DNA of 43,352 bases from Thermofilum sp. (GTDB lineage: Archaea; Thermoproteota; Thermoprotei; Thermofilales; Thermofilaceae). The notes under the pieces are model-generated. The model was not told the origin of the DNA. It was given only the letters and a program-made list of their open reading frames with translations, and searched no databases. The stretch lies in the NCBI GenBank assembly GCA_023269735.1, contig JAGDWA010000005.1, forward strand, positions 1-43,352, given 5' to 3'. How positions within the stretch are numbered: the first letter of the stretch is position 1; every line of letters begins with the position of its first letter. The position numbers and the translations under genes were made by a program. Below, in pieces: positions 1-6,745 of the stretch.

Positions 1-20
1 GGTTTGGCAGGGTTTGGCAG
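1..20. repeat. Direct tandem repeat, 2 x 10 bp
   Basis: The unit ggtttggcag occurs twice head to tail at the very start of the window, upstream of the membrane-protein operon. The array may continue to the left of the window. No function can be assigned. Confidence 0.6.
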
Positions 21-70
21 CCGGGGAGCGGCGTGGGGGCCGGGGCGCGCGGGGCGAGGGAGAGAAGGGA

Positions 71-80
71 ATAAATAATA
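71..80 (+). promoter_or_regulatory. TATA-like promoter of the DNA-transfer operon
   Basis: The box ataaataata is an AT island in an otherwise GC-rich leader, with a purine-rich stretch just upstream that could act as BRE. It lies 18 nt (centre) before the ATG at 93 and about 24 nt before an in-frame GTG at 99, so the transcript is probably leaderless or nearly so. Confidence 0.55.
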
Positions 81-92
81 GAGCAGCGCCCA

Positions 93-326
93 ATGCCCGT
101 GGAAGCGGTCCTCACCCAGCAGGCGGCGCGCGCTAAGCTGGCGCTGGAGCTCGCCCGGGAGGCCAGGGGCGACATCCTGAGCGCGGCGAGGAAGCTCGCG
201 GCGGCGGCCGCCCTCCTCGGCTTGGACGGCGCCTCCGACGGGCTCGCGCGCGAGCTCGGGGGGCTGGCCGCCTCGCTGGAGCGCATCTCTGAGGAGCTTC
301 GCAAGGTTCAGAGGGGGGCGCCATGA
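93..326 (+). CDS. Small Ala-rich helical protein, first gene of the DNA-transfer-like operon
   Basis: This 77-aa protein is not recognised. It is rich in Ala, Leu, Arg and Glu, reads as one or two amphipathic helices, and has no hydrophobic segment long enough for a membrane span, so it is probably cytoplasmic or membrane-peripheral. Its stop overlaps the next ATG in an ATGA arrangement, which implies translational coupling with the membrane-protein genes behind it. A TATA-like box lies just upstream, making it the likely first gene of the transcript. An in-frame GTG two codons in (position 99) fits leaderless spacing slightly better than the ATG. A coiled-coil or scaffold role is possible but unsupported. 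Confidence 0.6.
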   Translation: MPVEAVLTQQAARAKLALELAREARGDILSAARKLAAAAALLGLDGASDGLARELGGLAASLERISEELRKVQRGAP

Positions 327-676
327 GGCACCTGGAGGCCGCCGCGATCGCCCTGGCGTACGCCTTCGCCGCGGTCTACATGGCGGCCCTGGCCGCGAGG
401 CAGGCAGCGCCGGTGCACCACGTGGGTGCGCAGAGGGCGCTGGCGTGGGCGCTCCTCAACGCCCAGGACCCGCGGAGGGTCTCGGGCCTGCTCGGCCTGG
501 CGCTCAGCGGCGCGCGGGCGCAGGTGCTCGCCGCGGAGGCTGGAGACCTCGCCGCGGCGGCCGGCCAAGCGCAGGCCCAGCTCTCCGGGGTCCAGCTCCC
601 GGTCTGCTACAGCGCCGCGCTCTACAACGCGACGACGGGCGGGTGGGCCCTCGTGACGGTCTGCGCCGGCCCCTGA
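323..676 (+). CDS. Small N-terminally anchored exported protein with a Cys pair
   Basis: This 117-aa protein is not recognised. Residues about 5-25 form a hydrophobic membrane anchor or signal, an Ala-rich helical stretch follows, and a short C-terminal domain holds two Cys residues and an N-glycosylation sequon (NAT). The sequon and Cys pair suggest that the C-terminal part lies outside the cell. It overlaps the preceding gene by 4 nt, with a G-rich Shine-Dalgarno-like stretch before the ATG. The layout resembles that of the next two genes, so the three may be related minor surface subunits of the same machine; that grouping is inference. Confidence 0.6.
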   Translation: MRHLEAAAIALAYAFAAVYMAALAARQAAPVHHVGAQRALAWALLNAQDPRRVSGLLGLALSGARAQVLAAEAGDLAAAAGQAQAQLSGVQLPVCYSAALYNATTGGWALVTVCAGP

Positions 677-686
677 GGTGGCTTGC

Positions 687-1400
687 ATGGGGAGGAGGGG
701 GCAGCTCGCCCTGGTCGGCGCGCTGGCGCTCCTGCTCGCGCTGGTCGCGCTCGTTTCGCTGAGGAGCCCGGAGCCCATTGTGGCCTGCGAGCGGGGCCAC
801 CTGCAGGCGGCGCAGCTCGTGCACCTGGCCAGGGCCTGCATGGCGACGAGGCGGTGCGACCTCGCGGCGCTGAGCTGGCTCGTCCAGCAGCTCTATCAAC
901 TCAACAACACCTACGGCCTCCCGCTCCGCCTCTACCCCACCCGCGTAGTGCGGGCCCCCAACCCTGGCACCATATCTCTGAGGGGGAGGGCGATTACTGT
1001 CACTAACACCACGACCTTCACGATCGCAACGCTGAGGAGCGCGGTGAGTGGGCAGCTCGACGCAGTCGAGGTCGTCGTCACCGCCGCCTCGGAGCCCACC
1101 GGCAGGACCTACCTGAAGGTGGTGGAGGGGAGGGAGTACGCCATGGTCGAGGTGAGGTTGACCTACAGTCACGAGTACCGGTCGCCGTTCTTCAATGTGA
1201 CTCTGTGCCCCTCGCTGGGCGCGCTTGACGGGGTGGCCGACATCAAGCGCGTCGGCGCCTGCGAGTGGCTGGTCGGGGTGCCGCTCCAGCTGGCCCGGCC
1301 CGCTGACATCAACGTCCAGCCGGGGCTGGGCGTGAAGGGCTACAGGTACGAGCTGGTGGACGAGTTCGGCGTCCCCGTGGTCGTGCTGTTCAGGTGGTAG
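687..1400 (+). CDS. N-terminally anchored, Cys-containing exported protein
   Basis: This 237-aa protein is not recognised. I chose the ATG at 687 over the ORF-track GTG at 678 because gaggtg, a good match to the 16S anti-SD, sits 6 nt before it. The N-terminus is basic (MGRRG) followed by about 20 hydrophobic residues, which gives a membrane anchor; the RRG/Q junction also loosely resembles an archaeal class III (PibD) pilin signal. The rest looks extracellular, with five Cys residues and sequons NNT, NTT and NVT, and its C-terminal half looks beta-rich. It is tightly packed in the operon. A pseudopilin or adhesin-like role is a guess from layout only. Confidence 0.6.
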   Translation: MGRRGQLALVGALALLLALVALVSLRSPEPIVACERGHLQAAQLVHLARACMATRRCDLAALSWLVQQLYQLNNTYGLPLRLYPTRVVRAPNPGTISLRGRAITVTNTTTFTIATLRSAVSGQLDAVEVVVTAASEPTGRTYLKVVEGREYAMVEVRLTYSHEYRSPFFNVTLCPSLGALDGVADIKRVGACEWLVGVPLQLARPADINVQPGLGVKGYRYELVDEFGVPVVVLFRW

Positions 1401-1402
1401 CC

Positions 1403-1732
1403 GTGGAGAGGCTCCTCCTCTACCTCGCGCTGGCGGCCGCGGTCGCGTTGATCCTGCTCCAGCTGCCGAGGCTGAGGCCCCAGCCGGACTACTGCGCCGA
1501 GGCGAGGCGGCTCACTGCCACCATCCTGGCCGTCTGGGCGGGCGGGGGCAGCGTCACCGACGCCTTCGACCTGAGGGGCGTGGCGGTGACGCCCACAGGA
1601 GTCAGCTGCGCTCCGTGCGGCGTGAGCGCCAGCGCCCCCATCGAGAGCAGGCTGGGCAGCGGCGAGCTGAGCGGGAGGTGGAGGCTGAGGATCCGCTACC
1701 AGGGCGGCAAGGTCGTTCTGGAGCCCGCGTAG
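1403..1732 (+). CDS. Small N-terminally anchored exported protein with a CxxC motif
   Basis: This protein of about 109 aa is not recognised. The ORF track starts it at GTG 1394, inside the previous gene; I prefer GTG 1403, which has aggtgg at SD distance and leaves a clean 2-nt gap. Residues 3-21 form one hydrophobic anchor. The outside part has a lone Cys and a CAPC pair, then a short beta-like C-terminal domain. Its layout (anchor, helix, Cys-bearing small domain) echoes the 117-aa protein upstream. A gap of about 100 nt with a fresh promoter follows, so this may be the end of the first transcription unit. Confidence 0.6.
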   Translation: MERLLLYLALAAAVALILLQLPRLRPQPDYCAEARRLTATILAVWAGGGSVTDAFDLRGVAVTPTGVSCAPCGVSASAPIESRLGSGELSGRWRLRIRYQGGKVVLEPA

Positions 1733-1794
1733 GCGGCTGGAAGCTCTGGCTGGGCCGTCCCCCTGTATTACTTTCGGCCTCCTTTCACAACCTA

Positions 1795-1804
1795 AAATAA
1801 ATAC
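1795..1804 (+). promoter_or_regulatory. Internal TATA promoter for the pilin-like gene
   Basis: aaaataaata lies in the only sizeable intergenic gap of the operon, centred about 35 nt before the ATG at 1835. A start site about 26 nt downstream would fall near 1825, after the TTG start given in the ORF track (1811). This supports ATG 1835 as the start and suggests separate, possibly stronger, expression of the downstream genes. Confidence 0.6.
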
Positions 1805-1834
1805 TAGAGGTTGAAGCAGCACCCTCGGTGGACC

Positions 1835-2221
1835 ATGGTGAGGAGGAGAGCAGCGTTGCTGCTGTGGCTCGCGACGGTCTCTCTCCCATGGAATGTGTAC
1901 GCGGAGGGCCCCACCGTAAACTGGGACAGCTTGAGGGGGTACGCTGTTCTGGCAGCAAAGCTGGCGGTGACAGCTACGGGCATCATGGTGTTCCTCGGGG
2001 CTATCGCAAGGAGTGCCATCGCCGCGCTGAAGAGGCACTTGGGGGGCGCCGCCACAGCTATGGCTCAGAGGGAGATCTATGAGGCCATCGAGGGTCCGCT
2101 CTACTGGCTGATCGCCCTGGCGCTCGCGGCTTGGCTGCCCGACATACTTGTCTCTATAGGGCTGCTGCCCAAGGGAACCCCCTTCACCGTCAGCTGGGAT
2201 GAAATCTTCGGCAGGCCCTGA
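1835..2221 (+). CDS. Candidate conjugation-type pilin (VirB2/TedC/CedA1-like)
   Basis: This is a 128-aa protein. The N-terminus is a classic cleavable signal: MVRRR, a hydrophobic core of about 14 residues, then a small-residue site (VYA/EG). The predicted mature chain of about 105 aa has two hydrophobic helices, roughly residues 42-62 and 87-107, separated by a basic Ala-rich loop. That is the plan of VirB2/TrbC pilins and of the archaeal pilins TedC and CedA1, whose basic loop lines the filament lumen. It sits directly upstream of a polytopic protein, a giant membrane protein and a HerA/VirB4 ATPase. The start is set by the promoter and signal peptide. The assignment rests on size, topology and context, not on sequence recognition. 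Confidence 0.55.
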   Translation: MVRRRAALLLWLATVSLPWNVYAEGPTVNWDSLRGYAVLAAKLAVTATGIMVFLGAIARSAIAALKRHLGGAATAMAQREIYEAIEGPLYWLIALALAAWLPDILVSIGLLPKGTPFTVSWDEIFGRP

Positions 2222-2227
2222 GGGCTT

Positions 2228-3022
2228 ATGCAGTCAATTTTATTAGAATTCTCCATAGCTGCTGCAGCCATCGTGGCGGAGTTCGCCTACGGAGCTTGGC
2301 TCCTGAACCTACCTGCACCGCAGCTCAAGGCCCGCGGGTACGAGGTGATCTACGGGGCGCTGGAATCCTGCGTGGCCGGCGCAATCCTAGCAGCCATCCT
2401 GGTGTGGGCACCCACCGCCCTCAGGGCCCTCGGTATCGGATTCGTGAGCCCTGGTGCTGCCCTCGAGAGCTACGCAGCCGCGCGCGACCGCTACGTGAAG
2501 TACGCTGTCGACCTGGCCCTCGTGGCGCGCGACCTTACGCTGACGGGAGTGCTGGCGCCCCTCGCGACGACCTGGTATGCGTCCAGCGGCCTCGCAAACC
2601 TCTTCACCGGGTACCTCGCGGCTCTCTCGAGCGCGCTGCTCGTAGCATCGCGCACCTGCCTGGTCCTCGGTCCCTCCCTCATGAGCCTCGGAATAGTGCT
2701 CGCTGGCGTCAGCAGGCTCAGAAGGCTCGGTGCCACCCTGGCCATCAGTATAGCTTGCCTCGAAGTGGTCGCCGGGGCCCTAGCGCCCTATTTCGCTGCG
2801 AACGCCGCATCGCTTAGGTTCAAGTACGCTGGGGTGCCGCTCTCCGGCATAGCGCAGTACTTCGCTGGCGCCGTCAACGACGTGCTTGAGGACGTGAAGC
2901 TGATGGGTGAGTTCTCCGCCTGGGTCAGTCTCGCGATCGGTCTGGCAGCTGCGGTCAGCGCCGGCCTCTCGCTAGCCTTGGGGGGCCTTCCGGAGACACT
3001 AGTGTCCAGGCTGAGGGCGTGA
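2228..3022 (+). CDS. Polytopic membrane protein, candidate CedA/TedA (VirB6-like) channel
   Basis: This 264-aa protein has about six hydrophobic segments (near residues 9-27, 43-63, 97-115, 127-150, 163-187 and 231-252) and no large soluble domain. Crenarchaeal CedA and TedA, the proposed DNA-import channels distantly related to VirB6, are polytopic proteins of similar size encoded beside a pilin and a HerA/VirB4 ATPase, as here. It lies 6 nt after the pilin candidate and 4 nt before the 1238-aa gene. Without a profile search the family call is provisional; a general membrane scaffold is the alternative. Confidence 0.5.
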   Translation: MQSILLEFSIAAAAIVAEFAYGAWLLNLPAPQLKARGYEVIYGALESCVAGAILAAILVWAPTALRALGIGFVSPGAALESYAAARDRYVKYAVDLALVARDLTLTGVLAPLATTWYASSGLANLFTGYLAALSSALLVASRTCLVLGPSLMSLGIVLAGVSRLRRLGATLAISIACLEVVAGALAPYFAANAASLRFKYAGVPLSGIAQYFAGAVNDVLEDVKLMGEFSAWVSLAIGLAAAVSAGLSLALGGLPETLVSRLRA

Positions 3023-3026
3023 GCCC

Positions 3027-6000
3027 ATGAGTCCTAGGCCGCTCCTGCCGCTCGTGCTGCTCGCTGAGGCCGCCGCCTCTGCAGCCCTAGCCAGGCGAAG
3101 GGGGGAGCGGCTCGCTGAGGCCGCGATCGCGCTTGTGATCGCGGCCCTCCTAACGACGCTGGACGTGGCCGAGCTGGCGTCGCTGGTGGGAGGTGTACCA
3201 TCGGGGTTCTTCTCGCCCCAGACGACGAGGGCCATCGGCCTCCAGCTAATGAAGGCGTGCGAGGCATTGGTCGCGAGAGCGGCCAGCTGGAGCTTCCGCA
3301 CCTCGATAATCTCTTCCATCGCGTTGGCCGCGCTAACCGTTGCACTGGCGGGGAAGGGGAGTGTAGTCGCCGCGTCGCTGGCCCAGGGTGGGCTGAGCTT
3401 CGTGCAGAGCCTAGCCAACGCCTACCTGACCCTTTCGCTCACGTTCAGGTTCGTTGGGCAGCTGTACCTCTCGGTCGCCTCAGCGGCGGAAAGGGCGCGG
3501 GAGGTCATGCCGGCCGTGGGCCTGCTCCTCGTTCCTCGCGCCACGCGGCGCGCTGCGGCAGCGCTACTGCTAGCGCTGGCGCTAGTGGCACTCGCGCTAC
3601 CGCTGGCCCTCAATTCGCTGGCGCTCCGATTGAGGGCCCCTCGAGAGGCGCCGGGCAACTGGACGGGAGTGGGCGTGGTCTGGCTCCGAGGCAGCATGGT
3701 GGTGCCTGTGGCCGCTCTGGAGGATGGCTCAGTGAGAGTCTACAGCGAGGCCTACCCCTTACCCCCGGGCGCCGTCGCTGTGCTGAGGGGCCCCGGTGGC
3801 AGCGTGTTTGCGCGTCCGCTGGGCGCTTGGCACCTGTTGCCGGCTGCTAGGTACCTCGTTGAGAGGCTGACCTACGCCGGCTTCGTGCTACCTCTCGCTA
3901 ACGCCACCGCCTTCAGCGTGCCAGACGTCGTCAGCACCCGCCTCGAGTGCACCGAGGAGGCCGTCTGCACGCCCCGAGCGACCAACGCGACCGCGGTGGA
4001 TCTCCGTGTGGGGGGCACCCAGGGTGCTCTCGTGCTATTCTACGATACTGTGGCACAGGGCTGGGGCTACTGGCTGGGCAGGGGCTTCTTCGTCTTGGCG
4101 GGCACCGCCAGGAGGGGATCCCCCCTCCCTTGGTACGGTGATGGGGGCTACCTCACGGACCACGAGGTCGTCGCCCCCCTCCACCCGGACTACGGCAGTA
4201 GCAGGGAGTTACGAGAGCGGATAGCCCTGAACGGCTCGGGGGGGCTCGTTGAAGTCGACGTGAGGGTCGTGGAGGTGGAGGCGTGGATAGAGGGGACTCT
4301 CGACCCCAGGTCGCTGTGCGATCAGGGCGTCCCGGCAACCGCTGAGAGGGGCCTGAGCAGGCTCGTAATCAACGGGACGGAGTACGCGCTAGAGCCGAAG
4401 CTGTCCTGCGAGGTAGCCTACGTCGATCCTTCGCTCGAAGACGCGAGGGCCGATGAGGCTCGGTGGTTCGACCAGTGGGCGCGGGTGCTCAACGCGTCTC
4501 TGCCACCAACCTACAACCACTCTTCGAGGTGCTTCTACGGGGGAAGCCTGGTGCAGGCCCTCACCTTCGAAGGCCGCCTCTACTACTCCCGAGCCCTCTG
4601 GCCACGACCCAAGGTGCCCAGGGTTCTCGTGAGGGCCAAGTACTACGGCGAGATCGCAAGGCCGGCCGTAGTCCGCGGTAGGGTCGGCGGAGTCGCTTAC
4701 ACCTTCACAGCCAAGTTGAAGTTGGTGGGCGGCACGGGTGAGTGCGAGGCAGAGCTCACGATCTCGAATTACACGATGATGAGCAGCGAGGCTGTCGCAG
4801 GCCTCCTCTACGACAGTGACTTCGAGCCCGTGCTCAACGGTAGCGTCGCCAAGCAGATAGTGGTGGAGGCCTCCGACCTCTTCAACCACGTGGGCACCCT
4901 CGCTACACTGGTGACGTATGTTTACGCGGCTGTGGTAGCCATCGGAGTGGTGGGCGGAGGGGGTCGGGCGCCGCGTCTGCTGAGGGGGCTGCTGCGGCCT
5001 TCGCGCGAGGCCTTCGAGCTGCTGGGCTCGGGGGTGACCGCGCTCGCTGGGAGCATTTTATCGATCGCCTTTGCGAAGGGTAGGGATCGCTCTCCGAGGG
5101 TGCCTCTCGTCCTGGCCGCCACCGACCTCGCGGAGGAGCTAAGGAGGGAGCAGAGGAGGCTGAGGATGGGCCTCAGAGCCCTAGTACAGGAGGGGCGGGC
5201 TAGGAGGCTGGCGAGGAAGGGGCTGGCGACGCTGGCCAGCTACGGTAGGCTGCACCCCCTGCCGGCCCTGCTGCGGGCATTCAGCGATGTTGCGCGAGAG
5301 CTGGCATTGCGCAGGGTGAGGTTGGACGTCCCCTACCTGGAGAGGCTCAGGCTGGCCCTCTGGGATCCGCTGGCCCGTCGGCTGATGGTGGCGAGCGACG
5401 TTCTGTACGCAGCCTCGTGGCTGCTGGAGTCGAGGCTCCTCTCCGCGGCGCCAGCCATGGCCTTCGCCAAGCGGCTCTGGAGGGGCTACAGGCTGATCGC
5501 TCCCGGAGGGCCCACAAGGGGAGGGTCGGAGCGCCTGAGGAGCTTGGACGAAAGTCTCATCTCCGCGGCGAGGAGGATGCTGGAGGACCGCTACTCCGCC
5601 GCCTGCTGGGGCAGAGTGGTTCAGAACCTGAGCAGGCACGTGAGCCTCAGGGGCCTTCTCGAGCGGGCGGCCGGCGGCCTAGAGGCAGGTTCGCCTCAGG
5701 AGGCCGCCTTAAAGCTGCTGATCGTGGCGGCCGCGAGGGGCCTTGAGAGGGAGGAGTTCTTCAGGCTGCTAGCCAAGTATCCCTCGGTGGCGCTAAGCCT
5801 AGCCGACCTGGCTGCGCAGGGGAGGATCCTCCTCAACCGTACGTGGAGGAGGGAGGTCGCCCTCTCCCTCTCCAGGCTTAATGTGGGGGCTAGCATCGAT
5901 CTGGGGTCGGTGTGGTTGTCATCAATCGAGCGGGGCGAGGGGTGGCGCTACTTGGCTGTTCGCTACGCGCTAGACCGAGAGCTCACGGGGGGCCAAGCTA

Positions 6001-6743
6001 CCCAGGGGGTGCCCCCCGGCGCCAAAAGCCTGCTGGACAGAGCGTTGGGGCCCCTATCGAGGGGCGAAGTCCCGGAGGATGAGATCGTGAGGTTGCTCGA
6101 GAGTGGCTTCGGGGAGTGGGAGGAGAGGTTCCTGCGGGGCTTCGCCGACGCCGCGGGGGGCGGTGGTGTGAGTGCGGCAGAGGCTGTTGAGGCGCTGCTC
6201 ATGAGTGGGGACGCGTACTGGGCTGGGTGGGTCGCGGCCCTGGCGGGGAGGGGCGAGGTGTCGCTGGACCTGCTCGAGAGGGCCGTCGGAGCTGTGGCTG
6301 AGAGCGGAAGGGCGAGGGGAGGGCCCGCTGAAGCGGCGGTGAGGAGGGTGGAGCAGTTCCTGGAGAGGAGTTACCGGGGGCTTGCCGACGCCCGTTTCGA
6401 GCTCGAGAAGGCTCTCGACGTGATGAGGCAGCAGCTCGCGCTGCCCTCGCCCGGCGCTAGCGTGGCGTTGAGGCTGGCGGAGAGGAGGGAGGCGGCGGAG
6501 CTGGCCGCGAGACTGGAGGAGGTGGGAGAGGGGGTGGAGCGGGCCGTCTCGCTCGTCAACGCCCTGCTGGCGGAGTACGAGGAGGTGAAGCGAGCTACGA
6601 TCGGTCTGCCGCACGAGTGGGCCGAAGAGCTGACCAGAGCGCTGGAGGTCTGGCGCAGCGCGGCCTACTCCACGCTGAACGACCTCTACCGAGCGCAGCT
6701 CGAAGCGGACGAGCTGCTTAAGAGGCTCAGGCCGGGTGCGTAG
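3027..6743 (+). CDS. Giant membrane protein with glycosylated-type ectodomain and helical cytoplasmic tail
   Basis: This 1238-aa protein is not recognised. About five hydrophobic segments occupy residues 1-195. Next comes a beta-rich domain of about 420 residues with several Cys residues and nine N-glycosylation sequons (such as NWT, NHS, NYT), so it is almost certainly outside. One more span lies near residues 619-645. The last 590 residues are charged, helical and rich in Arg, Glu, Leu and Ala, so probably cytoplasmic. The gene is embedded in the operon, 4 nt after the CedA-like gene and 2 nt before the ATPase. A surface-spanning core or adhesin-scaffold subunit of the transfer machine is plausible. 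I know no described Ced/Ted subunit with this architecture. Confidence 0.55.
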   Translation: MSPRPLLPLVLLAEAAASAALARRRGERLAEAAIALVIAALLTTLDVAELASLVGGVPSGFFSPQTTRAIGLQLMKACEALVARAASWSFRTSIISSIALAALTVALAGKGSVVAASLAQGGLSFVQSLANAYLTLSLTFRFVGQLYLSVASAAERAREVMPAVGLLLVPRATRRAAAALLLALALVALALPLALNSLALRLRAPREAPGNWTGVGVVWLRGSMVVPVAALEDGSVRVYSEAYPLPPGAVAVLRGPGGSVFARPLGAWHLLPAARYLVERLTYAGFVLPLANATAFSVPDVVSTRLECTEEAVCTPRATNATAVDLRVGGTQGALVLFYDTVAQGWGYWLGRGFFVLAGTARRGSPLPWYGDGGYLTDHEVVAPLHPDYGSSRELRERIALNGSGGLVEVDVRVVEVEAWIEGTLDPRSLCDQGVPATAERGLSRLVINGTEYALEPKLSCEVAYVDPSLEDARADEARWFDQWARVLNASLPPTYNHSSRCFYGGSLVQALTFEGRLYYSRALWPRPKVPRVLVRAKYYGEIARPAVVRGRVGGVAYTFTAKLKLVGGTGECEAELTISNYTMMSSEAVAGLLYDSDFEPVLNGSVAKQIVVEASDLFNHVGTLATLVTYVYAAVVAIGVVGGGGRAPRLLRGLLRPSREAFELLGSGVTALAGSILSIAFAKGRDRSPRVPLVLAATDLAEELRREQRRLRMGLRALVQEGRARRLARKGLATLASYGRLHPLPALLRAFSDVARELALRRVRLDVPYLERLRLALWDPLARRLMVASDVLYAASWLLESRLLSAAPAMAFAKRLWRGYRLIAPGGPTRGGSERLRSLDESLISAARRMLEDRYSAACWGRVVQNLSRHVSLRGLLERAAGGLEAGSPQEAALKLLIVAAARGLEREEFFRLLAKYPSVALSLADLAAQGRILLNRTWRREVALSLSRLNVGASIDLGSVWLSSIERGEGWRYLAVRYALDRELTGGQATQGVPPGAKSLLDRALGPLSRGEVPEDEIVRLLESGFGEWEERFLRGFADAAGGGGVSAAEAVEALLMSGDAYWAGWVAALAGRGEVSLDLLERAVGAVAESGRARGGPAEAAVRRVEQFLERSYRGLADARFELEKALDVMRQQLALPSPGASVALRLAERREAAELAARLEEVGEGVERAVSLVNALLAEYEEVKRATIGLPHEWAEELTRALEVWRSAAYSTLNDLYRAQLEADELLKRLRPGA

Positions 6744-6745
6744 CG

